Positions 18,177-27,695 of a stretch of DNA of 64,000 nucleotides are shown one piece after another (the first letter of the stretch is position 1; every line of letters starts with the position of its first letter). The notes under the pieces are model-generated. The model was given only the letters and a program-made list of their open reading frames with translations. It made no database searches and was not told the DNA's origin. The translations under genes and the position numbers were made by a program. Source of the DNA: Streptomyces sp. KMM 9044 (GTDB lineage: Bacteria; Actinomycetota; Actinomycetes; Streptomycetales; Streptomycetaceae); the NCBI RefSeq assembly GCF_024701375.2, contig NZ_CP113910.1:3658001-3722000 (forward strand), in the 5' to 3' direction.

Positions 18177-21100
18177 TCAGTCCACCTCCACCAGCTCCAC
18201 CAGCCGGTCCGACTCGGCCTCGCGCCGCGCCATCCGCCGCAACGGCCCTGCGGTGGAAGCAAGTTCCTCGTACGCCCCGCGCTGCACCACACGCCCCTCA
18301 TCCAGCACGATCACCTCGTCCACCGCCTCGAGCCCGGCCAGCCGGTGGGTGATCAGCAGTGTCGTACGGCCCTCGGTGGCGGCGAGCAGGTCGGCGGTGA
18401 GGGCGTCGGCGGTCGGCAGGTCGAGGTGCTCCGCAGGCTCGTCCAGCACCAGGACGGGGAAGTCCGCGAGCAGCGCCCTGGCCAGCGCCAGCCGTTGCCG
18501 CTGGCCGCCGGAGAGCCGCGCCCCGTGCTCGCCGACGAGTGTGTCCAGGCCGTCGGGCAGGCTGTCGGCCCACTCCAGCAGCCGGGCACGGGCGAGCGCG
18601 TCGCGCAGCTCTTCCTCTGTGGCCTCGCGCTGGGCGAGCAGCAGGTTCTCGCGTACGGAGCTGTCGAAGAGGTGAGCGTCCTGCGCGCACAGCCCGACCA
18701 GCCCTCGTACGTCGTCGCCGTCCAGGGCGTACGCGTCCACACCGGCCAGCGTGTACGAACCGGCGCCGGGGTCCAGGAACCGCAGCAGCACCTGTGCGAG
18801 CGTCGTCTTGCCGGAGCCGGACGGACCGATCACCGCGATCCTGCGGCCCTGCTCCAGCCTCAGGTCCAGCCCGGCGAGCGCGTCCCGTTCCTGCCCGGCG
18901 TGCCGGGCCTCCAGCCCTTTGACCACGAGCGGGAACGGCGACGCGGGCGCCTGCCGGAGTTGCTCCGGCTCCTGTACGGGCACCGGGGCGTCCAGCACCT
19001 CGTACACGCGCTCGGCGCTCTTGCGCACCCTCTGCCGGTACTGCACGGCGAGCGGCAGCCCGAGTACGGCCTCGAAGGCCGCGAGCGGAGTGAGGACGAC
19101 GACGGCCAGTGCCACTCCGTCCAGCCGGCCGGCGGTCACCGCCTGGATGCCGACGACGGCCGCGGCCGTGACGGTCAGGCCCGAGACGAGTGCGCTGAGA
19201 CCGTCGCCGAGAGCGGTGGCGGTGGCGGCGCGCGAGGCGATCCGGGTGAGCACGCCGTCGGCCCGCCGGGTTTCGGCGGTCCGCGCGGGCAGGGCCCCGG
19301 CGACCGTCAGCTCCCCGGTGCCGGTGAGCAAATCGGTGACCTGGGTCGCGAGGACTCCGCGGGCGGGCGCCAGTCTGCGCTCCGCACGCCGGGCCACCGC
19401 GTCCGTGAGGAGTGGCAGACCCGCCCCCGCCACGAGCAGCCCGACCGCGAGGACGGCACCGGCCTCGGGGAGCAGCCAGGCCGTGAAGCCGACGGACAGG
19501 GCCGAAACGGCCACCGCTGTACCGGCCGGCAGCAGCCAGCGCAGCCAGTAGTCCTGGAGTTCGTCCACATCGGCGACCAATCGGGAGAGCAGATCGCCCC
19601 GGCGGGCCCCGCGCAGTCCGGCGGGCGCCAGCCGCTCCAGCCGCCGGTACACCGCGACCCTGGTGTCGGCCAGCATCCGCAGCACCGCTTCGTGCGACAC
19701 GAGCCGCTCGGCGTACCGGAACACGGCCCGCCCGATACCGAAGGCCCGGGTCGCCGTGACGGCGAGCATCAGGTACATCACGGGCGGCTGCTGCGAGGCC
19801 CGGGAGATGAGATACCCGGATGTCGCCATGAGGCCCACGGCGCTGCCCAGCGCGAGGCTGCCGAGCAGCAGCGCGAGCGTGAGCCGCCCCCGGTGGGCGC
19901 CGGACATGGCACGGACGCGGGCCAGCGCGCCCCCCGCTCCGGCCGCCGCGACCGGCCCGGTCGGTGCCGAGCTCTCGGAGTCGGCGGGCTCGGCCTTCTC
20001 CGCCTGCTCCCAGTCGAGTGCGGGCTGGACATCCGCCCGTTCCCGGCCGGCACCGGGGAGGGCGTCACCGTGCTCGGGCTGCGGCCGGTCACCGGGCGCG
20101 GGTTCGGTCAGCCGCACCACGCGGTCCGCCACCGCGAGCAGCGCCGGACGGTGCACCACCAGCAGTACCGTCCGGCCGGCCGCCAGGCGCCGTACCGCCG
20201 CCACGACCCCGGCCTCGGTGGCACCGTCCAGTGCGGCCGTCGGCTCGTCGAGCAGCAGCACGGGCCGGTCCGCGAGGAACGCACGGGCGAGCGCGAGCCG
20301 TTGCCGCTGTCCCGCGGACAGTCCCGCCCCGTCCTCGCCCAGCACCGTGTCGGTTCCCTCGGGCAACTCGTCCACGAACTCCAAGGCACCCGCGTCCCGC
20401 AGGGCCCGGCGGACGATGTCGTCGTCCGCGTCGGGCCGGGCCAGGCGTACGTTCTCGGCGACCGTCCCGGCGTACAGGTGTGGTCGCTGCGGCACCCAGG
20501 CCACCTGGCTGTGCCACTGGGCCGGATCGATACCGGTGAGATCGGCCCCCCCGATCCGGGCCCGCCCCTCGGTCGGCCGTACGAAGTTCAGCAGCACGTT
20601 CAGCAGCGTCGACTTGCCCGTCCCGCTCGGCCCGACGAGCGCGACCGTCTCCCCGGGTTCGACGGAGAACGACACGCCCGACACGGCGTCCGACGACCGT
20701 CCGGGATAGCGGACGGTCACACCCTCGAAGGACAGGGCACCCGACGGCACCGCCGCGGCCCCCGGTGCCGGAACGGGTGTCTCCAGGACCTCGAAGATTT
20801 CCTCTGCGGCGGCCAGTCCCTCCGCCGCCGCGTGGTACTGCGTGCCGACCTGACGCAGGGGCAGATAGGCCTCGGGCGCGAGGATCAGGATGAGCAGGCC
20901 GATGGACAGGTCCATGTCGCCGTACACGAGCCGCATGCCGATCGTCACGGCGACCAGTGCCACCGAGACAGTGGCGAGGAGTTCCAGCGCGAAGGAGGAG
21001 ATGAAGGCAATCCGCAGGGTCCGCATGGTCGCCCTGCGGTACTCGGCGGTGATCCGCCGGATCGACTCCGCCTGCGCCTTGGCCCGTCCGAACACCTTCA

Positions 21101-21737
21101 GCGTCGGCAGCCCGGCCACGACGTCCAGGAAGTGGCCGGACAGTCGGGACAGCAGCTCCCACTGCCGGTCCATCCGGGACTGGGTGACCCAGCCGATCAG
21201 CATCATGAAGGCCGGGATGAGCGGCAGGGTGACGACGATGATCGCCGCCGAGACCCAGTCCTCGGTGACGATCCGCGCCAGCACCGCGACCGGAACGACC
21301 ACCGCGAGCCCCAACTGGGGCAGGTAGCGGGAGAAGTAGCCGTCGAGTGCGTCGACCCCGCGGGTCGCCAGGGCGACCAGGGAGCCGGTCCGCTGCCCGG
21401 TCAGCCACCCCGGGCCGAGCGTCGTCGCCCGCTCCAGCAGCCGGCCTCGAAGCTCCGACTTGACCGCCGCACTCGCCCGGTGCGCGGCCAGCTCGGTGAG
21501 CCAGCCGACCAGGGCACGGCCGACCGCGACACAGGCCAGAAGCACCAGGGGAGTGCCGAGGTCTGCCACGGCCATGCCGTGCTGGAAGGAACCCACCACC
21601 ACCTCGGCGATGAGCGTGGCCTGGGCGATCACCAGCACCGCGCCGACGACACCCAGGGCGACCACCGCCACCAGGAAGAGCCGTGTGGCGCGAGCGTAGC
21701 GGAGCAGCCGCGGATCGATTGGTTTCACGTGAAACAC
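18177..21737 (-). CDS. cydDC: Fused CydD-CydC thiol reductant ABC exporter
   Basis: A 1186-residue protein fusing two complete half-transporters, as usual in Streptomyces. The CydD half has Walker A GPSGTGKST (about 370), signature LSAGQRQRLALA and LLLDEPTAALD. The CydC half has GPSGSGKTT (about 985), LSGGQRQRLALA and VLDEPAEHLD. Each half carries about six membrane helices, with an Ala/Gly/Pro-rich linker near residue 560-610. It exports cysteine/glutathione-type thiols needed to assemble cytochrome bd. The start codons MFHVK are encoded by a perfect parS core. Only 3 bp separate it from cydB, so it is cotranscribed under Rex control. Confidence 0.95.
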   Translation of the reverse strand: MFHVKPIDPRLLRYARATRLFLVAVVALGVVGAVLVIAQATLIAEVVVGSFQHGMAVADLGTPLVLLACVAVGRALVGWLTELAAHRASAAVKSELRGRLLERATTLGPGWLTGQRTGSLVALATRGVDALDGYFSRYLPQLGLAVVVPVAVLARIVTEDWVSAAIIVVTLPLIPAFMMLIGWVTQSRMDRQWELLSRLSGHFLDVVAGLPTLKVFGRAKAQAESIRRITAEYRRATMRTLRIAFISSFALELLATVSVALVAVTIGMRLVYGDMDLSIGLLILILAPEAYLPLRQVGTQYHAAAEGLAAAEEIFEVLETPVPAPGAAAVPSGALSFEGVTVRYPGRSSDAVSGVSFSVEPGETVALVGPSGTGKSTLLNVLLNFVRPTEGRARIGGADLTGIDPAQWHSQVAWVPQRPHLYAGTVAENVRLARPDADDDIVRRALRDAGALEFVDELPEGTDTVLGEDGAGLSAGQRQRLALARAFLADRPVLLLDEPTAALDGATEAGVVAAVRRLAAGRTVLLVVHRPALLAVADRVVRLTEPAPGDRPQPEHGDALPGAGRERADVQPALDWEQAEKAEPADSESSAPTGPVAAAGAGGALARVRAMSGAHRGRLTLALLLGSLALGSAVGLMATSGYLISRASQQPPVMYLMLAVTATRAFGIGRAVFRYAERLVSHEAVLRMLADTRVAVYRRLERLAPAGLRGARRGDLLSRLVADVDELQDYWLRWLLPAGTAVAVSALSVGFTAWLLPEAGAVLAVGLLVAGAGLPLLTDAVARRAERRLAPARGVLATQVTDLLTGTGELTVAGALPARTAETRRADGVLTRIASRAATATALGDGLSALVSGLTVTAAAVVGIQAVTAGRLDGVALAVVVLTPLAAFEAVLGLPLAVQYRQRVRKSAERVYEVLDAPVPVQEPEQLRQAPASPFPLVVKGLEARHAGQERDALAGLDLRLEQGRRIAVIGPSGSGKTTLAQVLLRFLDPGAGSYTLAGVDAYALDGDDVRGLVGLCAQDAHLFDSSVRENLLLAQREATEEELRDALARARLLEWADSLPDGLDTLVGEHGARLSGGQRQRLALARALLADFPVLVLDEPAEHLDLPTADALTADLLAATEGRTTLLITHRLAGLEAVDEVIVLDEGRVVQRGAYEELASTAGPLRRMARREAESDRLVELVEVD
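21722..21735. promoter_or_regulatory. parS site forming the start of cydDC
   Basis: GTTTCACGTGAAAC is identical to the Streptomyces ParB-binding core. With flanks it matches 15 of 16 bases of TGTTTCACGTGAAACA. It overlaps the first codons of cydDC (MFHVK). Streptomyces carry about twenty such sites around oriC for ParAB-dependent segregation during sporulation. Confidence 0.88.
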
Positions 21738-21740
21738 ACC

Positions 21741-22745
21741 TCAGTGCACGGGATCGGCGATGTGCTGGGTGCCGATCCGCTTGCGGAAGACCCAGTACGT
21801 CCAGCCCTGGTAGACCATGACGAGCGGCGCAGCGATCACCGTGAGCCAGGTCATGATCGTCAATGTGTAGTTGCTGGAGGAGGCGTTGGTGACGGTGAGA
21901 CTCCAGTCCGCGTCCAGTGTGGACGGCATGACGTTCGGGAAGAGCGTCAGGAAGAGCATCGTCACGGCGGCCACGATGGTGACACCGGACAGGGCGAACG
22001 ACCATCCCTCGCGCTCTGCCTGGTTCGCCACCAGCGCGGCGACCAGGGCCGCCACCGCGACGACCATCGCGACCAGGCTCGCGCCGTCACCGCGCTCGAT
22101 CTGCGTCCACACCAGGAAGGCCAGCGCGAGGGCAGCGGCGATCAGTCCCGTTCGCAGGGCCGTCTGCCGGGCCCGGCCCCGGATGTCGCCGACGGTCTTG
22201 AGTGCGGCGAACACGGCTCCGTGGAATGTGAAGAGCGTCAGCGTGACCAGACCGCCCAGCAGCGCGTACGGGTTGAGCAGGTCCCACACGTTGCCCACGT
22301 ACTCGAACTCGGCGTCGAGCTTCACTCCACGCACGATGTTGCCGAACGCCACACCCCAGAGGAACGCGGGGATGAGCGAGGTCCAGAAGATCGCCGTCTC
22401 CCAGTTGCGCTGCCAGCGCTCCTCGGGCCGCTTGACCCGGTACTCGAAGGCGACACCACGGATGATCAGGCAGACCAGGATGACCAGCAGCGGCAGGTAG
22501 AAGCCGGAGAAGAGCGTGGCGTACCACTCGGGGAAGGCCGCGAAGGTAGCGCCGCCGGCCGTGAGCAGCCACACCTCGTTACCGTCCCAGACGGGGCCGA
22601 TGGTGTTGATCAGCACCCGCTTCTCGGCGCGGTCACGGGCGAGCAGCCGGGTGAGGATCCCGATTCCGAAGTCGAAGCCCTCCAGGAAGAAGTAGCCGAT
22701 CCACAGGAAGGCGATCAGAACGAACCAGACGTTGTGCAGTTCCAT
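21741..22745 (-). CDS. cydB: Cytochrome bd ubiquinol/menaquinol oxidase subunit II
   Basis: A 334-residue membrane protein beginning MELHNVWFVLIAFLWIGYFFLEGFD, the CydB signature, with eight or nine helices. It forms the non-haem-rich half of the high-affinity terminal oxidase that works at low oxygen. It starts 21 bp after cydA and ends 3 bp before cydDC. Length and motifs are normal. Confidence 0.96.
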   Translation of the reverse strand: MELHNVWFVLIAFLWIGYFFLEGFDFGIGILTRLLARDRAEKRVLINTIGPVWDGNEVWLLTAGGATFAAFPEWYATLFSGFYLPLLVILVCLIIRGVAFEYRVKRPEERWQRNWETAIFWTSLIPAFLWGVAFGNIVRGVKLDAEFEYVGNVWDLLNPYALLGGLVTLTLFTFHGAVFAALKTVGDIRGRARQTALRTGLIAAALALAFLVWTQIERGDGASLVAMVVAVAALVAALVANQAEREGWSFALSGVTIVAAVTMLFLTLFPNVMPSTLDADWSLTVTNASSSNYTLTIMTWLTVIAAPLVMVYQGWTYWVFRKRIGTQHIADPVH

Positions 22746-22766
22746 GACTCTGTGGCTCCCTCGGGC

Positions 22767-24272
22767 CTAGTACGAGAAGGCCATCGGCTTGTCGGCGTCC
22801 CGGAGATCGCCACCGATCTTGGTGGGCGGGTTGAGATCGGCCTCGGTGAGTTCGGGCGGGCCCGCCTTGACGTACTTGGCGAGCAGCTTGACCTCCACCA
22901 CGGCCAGAGCGGCGTACAGCAGGGTGAAGACGGTCATCGAGATGACGACCTCGGCCTGGGACACTCCGGGGGAGACCGCGTGCCGGGTCTGCATCACGCC
23001 GTAGACGACCCAGGGCTGCCGGCCCATCTCGGTGAATATCCAGCCCCAGGCATTGGCTATCAGAGGGAAGGCCATGGTCCAGAGCGCCAGGAGCCAGTAC
23101 AGCCGGGTGAGCCTCGCGCCCAGCGGCTTCTTCAGCAGCACCAGGTGCGGCACCTCGTCCTCCCCGCTGCGCAGGGCTGAAGGCACCAGGAACCTCTTCC
23201 TCGTGAGCCAGAGCCCCAGCAGCGCGAGCGAGAAGGAGGCCATGCCGAAGCCGATCATCCAGCGGAAGCCCCAGTAGGCGACCGGCACGATGGGCTTGTA
23301 GTCACCGGGGCCGAACTGCTCTCGCAGGGCTTCATTGGTGTCGTTGATGCCGGGCACGTACGAATCGAAGTCGCCGTGGGCGAGGAAGGACAGCAGCCCG
23401 GGTATCTCCAGGGCGACCTCGTTGTGCCCCTTGTCGACGTCGCCGTATGCGAACACGGAGAACGGCGCCGGGTTCTCGCCCTCCCACAGCGCCTCGGCGG
23501 CGGCCATCTTCATGGGCTGCTGCTCGTACATGACCTTGCCGAGGGTGTCTCCGCTGATCGCGGTGAACATGCCTCCGACCGCCATGGTGACCAGCCCGAG
23601 CCTGAGCGACGTCCGCATCACCGGGATGTGCTTCTTGCGCATCAGGTGGAAGGCTGCGATGCCGACCATGAAGGCGCCGCCGGTCAGCGCGGACGCCGAG
23701 AAGCTGTGGAAGACCTGGTTGAGCGTGGTGTTCTGGGTGAGCACCAACCAGAAGTCGGTGAGTTCCGCCCGCCCCTTCTCCTCGTTGATCCGGTAGCCGA
23801 CCGGGTGCTGCATCCAGGAGTTGGCCGCCAGGATGAAGTACGCCGACAGCAGCGTGCCGAGGGAGACCATCCAGATGCAGGCCAGGTGGATCTTCTTGGG
23901 CAACTTGTCCCAGCCGAAGATCCACAGGCCGATGAAAGTGGACTCGAAGAAGAAGGCGACCAAGGCCTCGAAGGCGAGCGGGGCGCCGAAGACGTCACCG
24001 ACGAACCGCGAGTAGTCGGACCAGTTCATGCCGAACTGGAACTCCTGCACGATGCCGGTGACCACCCCCATCGCGATGTTGATCAGGAAGAGCTTTCCCC
24101 AGAACTTCGTCGCCCCGAGGTACTTCTCCTTCCCGGTGCGCACCCAGGCGGTCTCCAGCCCGGCCGTGAGAGCGGCCAGCGAGATCGTCAGAGGAACGAA
24201 GAGGAAGTGATAGACGGTGGTGATACCGAACTGCCACCGCGCCAGTGTCTCCGGCGCCAGAGCCAGGTCCAC
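22767..24272 (-). CDS. cydA: Cytochrome bd oxidase subunit I
   Basis: A 501-residue subunit carrying haems b558, b595 and d. The His axial ligands lie in the conserved WQFGITTVYHFLFVPLT and GVVTGIVQEFQFGMNWS segments, and the Q loop is short as in actinobacteria. GTG 24272 is chosen because the family begins (M)DLALAPETLARWQFG; the longer frame reads leader DNA. It heads the cydABDC operon. A Rex operator lies about 85 bp upstream, with an 8-bp inverted repeat (TCCTGTTC 24315-24322, GAACAGGA 24341-24348) in the presumed leader. Confidence 0.96.
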   Translation of the reverse strand: MDLALAPETLARWQFGITTVYHFLFVPLTISLAALTAGLETAWVRTGKEKYLGATKFWGKLFLINIAMGVVTGIVQEFQFGMNWSDYSRFVGDVFGAPLAFEALVAFFFESTFIGLWIFGWDKLPKKIHLACIWMVSLGTLLSAYFILAANSWMQHPVGYRINEEKGRAELTDFWLVLTQNTTLNQVFHSFSASALTGGAFMVGIAAFHLMRKKHIPVMRTSLRLGLVTMAVGGMFTAISGDTLGKVMYEQQPMKMAAAEALWEGENPAPFSVFAYGDVDKGHNEVALEIPGLLSFLAHGDFDSYVPGINDTNEALREQFGPGDYKPIVPVAYWGFRWMIGFGMASFSLALLGLWLTRKRFLVPSALRSGEDEVPHLVLLKKPLGARLTRLYWLLALWTMAFPLIANAWGWIFTEMGRQPWVVYGVMQTRHAVSPGVSQAEVVISMTVFTLLYAALAVVEVKLLAKYVKAGPPELTEADLNPPTKIGGDLRDADKPMAFSY

Positions 24273-24354
24273 GTCGCCGCTCCTTACATCGCCGTGGTCA
24301 CAACGACCTTTTAATCCTGTTCGCCCCCACATCCCGGAGGGAACAGGATGCGCT

Positions 24355-24370
24355 TGTGAACGCGTTCACA
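24355..24370. promoter_or_regulatory. Rex operator (ROP) upstream of cydABDC
   Basis: TGTGAACGCGTTCACA is a perfect 16-bp palindrome identical to the Rex operator described for S. coelicolor cyd. A second nested pair, CTTGTGAA (24353-24360) and TTCACAAG (24371-24378), overlaps it. Rex senses the NADH/NAD+ ratio and represses cyd when oxygen is ample. Confidence 0.92.
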
Positions 24371-24516
24371 TTCACAAGCAATTATGACCTACCGCTTTTC
24401 ACCTCTGGAAGGGGGGTCCCCTGTGACGTCACCCCCTTCTCGGCGACGGCGGAGGCACAGGAGTGCCGGGCGACGGGTCGCCCGGCACTCCTGAACCTGC
24501 TCCCGACCGTGTGCCG

Positions 24517-25596
24517 CTACAGCTTCTTGCGGAAGGCTTCCGTCACCTTCAGGAAGATGTCGTTCGCCTCGGCCTCGCCGACCGTTACCCGCACGCCCTC
24601 ACCGGGGAAGGGCCTGACGACCACCCCTGCCTGCTCGCACGCCTGCGCGAACGCCGTCGCGCGCTCCCCCAGCCGCAGCCACACGAAGTTGGCCTGGGTC
24701 TCGGGAACCTTCCAGTCCTGGGCGCGCAGCGCCTCCACGACACGGTTGCGCTCACATACCAGCGAACCGACCCGCCCGATGAGCTCGTCCTCGGCACGCA
24801 GCGAGGCGATCGCGGCGTCCTGTGCGACCTGGCTCACACCGAACGGCACCGCTGTCTTGCGCAGCGCCGCGGCCACCGGCTCATGGGCGATCGCGAAGCC
24901 GACCCGCAGCCCCGCCAGACCGTAGGCCTTGGAGAAGGTCCGCAGGACACAGACGTTGGGCCGATCCCGGTAGAACTCCACACCGTCCGGGACCTCGGGG
25001 TCGCGGATGAACTCGCGGTACGCCTCGTCGATCACCACCAGGACATCACGGGGCACCCGGTCGAGAAAACGCTTCAGCTCCGCCCGCCGCACCGCCGTGC
25101 CGGTCGGGTTGTTGGGGTTGCAGACGAAGACCAGCCGGGTCCGTTCGGTGATCGCCCCGGCCATCGCGTCCAGGTCGTGCACATCGCCCGGTGTCAGCGG
25201 CACCTGCACGGCGGTGGCACCGCTGATCCTGGTGATGATCGGGTACGCCTCGAACGAGCGCCACGCGTAGATCACCTCGTCGCCGGGGCCCGAGGTGGCC
25301 TGCAGCAACTGCTGGGCGACGCCGACCGAGCCGGTGCCGGTGGCCAGATGGGAGACCGGGACGGCGAAACGCTCGGACAGCTCCGCCATCAGAGACGTAC
25401 AGGCCATGTCGGGGTAGCGGTTGAAGGCGGACGCCGCGGACGTCACGGCCTCCATCACCCCCGGCAGGGGTGGATAGGGGTTCTCGTTGGAGGACAGCTT
25501 GTAGGCCACCGGGCCCCCGGCCGCCGCCGGCTTGCCCGGCCTGTACGTGGGAATACCCTCCAGCTCGGCGCGCAGCTTGGGGCTCGTCTCGCTCAC
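24517..25596 (-). CDS. hisC: Histidinol-phosphate aminotransferase-type PLP enzyme
   Basis: A 359-residue fold-type I aminotransferase. It shows [16 protein letters not shown] near the N-terminus, [10 protein letters not shown] (about 160), DEAYREF (about 190) and the PLP lysine in [15 protein letters not shown] (about 222). GTG 25596 follows a strong GGAGGAGG site. It lies outside any his operon, so it may be the second HisC-type enzyme (aromatic or phenylalanine aminotransferase) rather than the dedicated histidine one. The assignment to the family is firm but the substrate is not. Confidence 0.88.
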   Translation of the reverse strand: MSETSPKLRAELEGIPTYRPGKPAAAGGPVAYKLSSNENPYPPLPGVMEAVTSAASAFNRYPDMACTSLMAELSERFAVPVSHLATGTGSVGVAQQLLQATSGPGDEVIYAWRSFEAYPIITRISGATAVQVPLTPGDVHDLDAMAGAITERTRLVFVCNPNNPTGTAVRRAELKRFLDRVPRDVLVVIDEAYREFIRDPEVPDGVEFYRDRPNVCVLRTFSKAYGLAGLRVGFAIAHEPVAAALRKTAVPFGVSQVAQDAAIASLRAEDELIGRVGSLVCERNRVVEALRAQDWKVPETQANFVWLRLGERATAFAQACEQAGVVVRPFPGEGVRVTVGEAEANDIFLKVTEAFRKKL

Positions 25597-26164
25597 CGCA
25601 GTCCTCCTCCGAAGACCGGCGGCCCTTGACCGCCGCCGACATCCAATGCTGCTCACCTTAAGAGGATTCGGCGTCACTGCGTAGACGCGTACAGCGACGG
25701 CACGGACGGGCCTGCCGGGGTTCGGGTCATGGTGCGGCCCGGCGTGCGTGTCGGCGGGTACGTCGTGGTCCGCGTCGGCATGGGCACCGAGGGGCGGGGC
25801 GACCTTACGAGAACCGTCGGAACGATCAGCCCCCTGAGCCACATCGGTTCCTTCGGCAACAGGGGTATCACCCTACGAAGGCGCACAAAGGGCGTCCACG
25901 CAAGGGGCGCGCCTCACATATATCTACGCGCCGGTGGCTCGCGCCGTGGCGCGCATCCCTCGTGCAGGTGAGTTGAGACCTCTTCGCAACATCGCCCCCT
26001 CGACAGGCTCACATGCGCCGATACGCCAGGTCTTGGCATTGGGACGTTCAACCTCCTTGCTTTCCAAGGAGATTACTACTCAATGATCATGCAGAAACGT
26101 GCCTGTCAATGCGTGCATATGCGTCCGCCCTACCCCACCGCATGAGCCCTACTATCGGCTCGCC
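25597..26164. other. Long divergent promoter region between hisC and the LacI gene
   Basis: A 568-bp gap with no gene I can support; short frames lack bias. It becomes AT-rich near the LacI start. CTCCTTG/CAAGGAG forms a 7-bp hairpin at 26053-26071. TACTAT lies about a dozen bases before ATG 26165. A site for the LacI regulator itself is likely but not identified. Confidence 0.5.
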
Positions 26165-27277
26165 ATGACAGCAGCAGGGAAGCACCAGGTGAGCCGCGCG
26201 GAAACCTCACGCCGAAGCAGCAGGCCGGGCCGGGCGGGCATCAGGGACGTGGCCGCCGCAGCCGGAGTATCCATCACGACCGTCTCCGATGCCCTCAACG
26301 GCAAGGGCAGACTCCCGGACGCCACCCGGCGCCACGTCCGCGAGGTCGCCGACAGACTGGGCTACCGTCCCTCGGCTGCCGCCCGTACGCTCCGTACCGG
26401 CAAGTCGGGGCTCATCGGCCTGACCGTGACCACGTACGGGGAAGAACCTTTCACCTTCACCGAGTTCGCGTACTTCGCCGAGATGGCGCGCGCCGCCACC
26501 TCCGCCGCGCTGGCCCGCGGCTACGCCCTCGTGATCCTCCCCGCGACCTCCCGCCACGACGTGTGGTCCAACGTCGCTCTGGACGGCACGGTCGTCATCG
26601 ACCCCTCGGACCAGGACCCGGTCGTCAGCGAACTGGTCCGGCAGGGTTTACCGGTCGTCTCCGACGGCCGCCCGGCCGGCTCGCTCCCGGTCACGGCCTG
26701 GGTGGACAACGACCACGAAGCGGCGGTCCTCGGAATCCTCGACCACCTGGCCGACGCCGGCGCCCGCCGCATCGGCCTGCTGACCGGAACCACGACCGAC
26801 ACATACACCCACCTGTCGACCACCGCGTATCTGCGCTGGTGCGAACGCGTCGGCCAGGAGCCGGTGTACGAGGCCTACCCGGCGCACGATCCGTGTGCGG
26901 GCACCGTCGCCGCCGACCGGCTGCTCGCCCGTCCCGACCGCCCTGACGCCGTCTACGGCCTGTTCGATCCGAACGGCACCGACCTGCTCGCCGCCGCACG
27001 CCGCTACGGCCTGCGCGTCCCGGACGACCTGCTGCTGGTCTGCTGCAGCGAGTCGGCCGTCTACGCCAACACCGAGCCGCCCCTCACCACGCTCTCGCTC
27101 AAACCGCGCCGCATCGGCACGGCGGTGATCCAGCTGCTCATCGACGCGATCGAGGGCGTCGCCTCCGGGCACACGGTGGCGCAGGTCATACCCACCGAGC
27201 TGATCGTGCGCACCTCGTCGCAGCGCCGCCCGCCGCGCACGACGGTCAGCCCGCCGCGGTCACCGGAGCGGACGTGA
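26165..27277 (+). CDS. LacI-family transcriptional regulator
   Basis: A 370-residue protein. The N-terminal helix-turn-helix is IRDVAAAAGVSITTVSDALNGKGRL (about 22-46), followed by the hinge region VREVADRLGYRPSAAARTLRTGKSG. The C-terminal periplasmic-binding-like domain runs to the end (SLKPRRIGTAVIQLLIDAIEG). ATG 26165 is preferred over upstream codons because it puts the HTH at the usual distance. The ligand and targets are unknown. No sugar operon adjoins, so it may regulate distant genes or itself. Orientation is divergent from hisC. Confidence 0.9.
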   Translation: MTAAGKHQVSRAETSRRSSRPGRAGIRDVAAAAGVSITTVSDALNGKGRLPDATRRHVREVADRLGYRPSAAARTLRTGKSGLIGLTVTTYGEEPFTFTEFAYFAEMARAATSAALARGYALVILPATSRHDVWSNVALDGTVVIDPSDQDPVVSELVRQGLPVVSDGRPAGSLPVTAWVDNDHEAAVLGILDHLADAGARRIGLLTGTTTDTYTHLSTTAYLRWCERVGQEPVYEAYPAHDPCAGTVAADRLLARPDRPDAVYGLFDPNGTDLLAAARRYGLRVPDDLLLVCCSESAVYANTEPPLTTLSLKPRRIGTAVIQLLIDAIEGVASGHTVAQVIPTELIVRTSSQRRPPRTTVSPPRSPERT

Positions 27278-27695
27278 CGGAGCGCGGGGCTCGGCAGCGG
27301 GCGGAGAGGGAGGCGGCGGCAGCGGCTTCCGGAAGGGTGGAGCCATTGGCTTTCCGCTGGAGTGCGGCGCCGCACTCCAGCGGCCTTCCTGCGGTTTTCC
27401 CCAGCCGCTCCTCCGGCCTTCCTCGGAACCCTCCTCCGCAGGAAACAGGCCGGCCTCCCGAAGGCGGCGACCGCGGTCCCGTGAGGAGCCCGCGCCGCCG
27501 AACGGCTTCCGGGCGGGCCGAAGACCTGACCAATCAGGAAAAAAGCCGCGGTGAACCGGAGTCGTGCCCCGATTCACCACCCCTGGGTCATCACACGACG
27601 CGATCCACATTCCTATGATGGGCCCACGACACCGCGGGCCGCTGCGACCAGGCAGTCCGACGCGGTGCAGTTGCGGCTTGATGGTGGAGGGGTCG
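27278..27695. other. Structured intergenic region with a 30-bp perfect palindrome
   Basis: The 418-bp gap holds a perfect no-spacer palindrome at 27354-27383 (left arm CCGCTGGAGTGCGGC), a strong candidate terminator or cruciform after the LacI gene. A second pair, TCCTGCGG/CCGCAGGA, lies at roughly 27387-27443. Frames on both strands here are Pro/Arg-rich and look noncoding. Confidence 0.65.

Noticed and set aside
17964..23180. Very long open frame (1738 codons) on the plus strand
   Set aside because: It is antisense to cydDC, cydB and cydA, whose motifs and codon bias are unambiguous. High GC removes stops in the opposite frame.
26040..26120. tRNA-like arm near the LacI promoter (CCTTG-stem with GGAAAG loop)
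   Set aside because: The loop lacks a proper U33 and no D or T arm or acceptor stem could be built.
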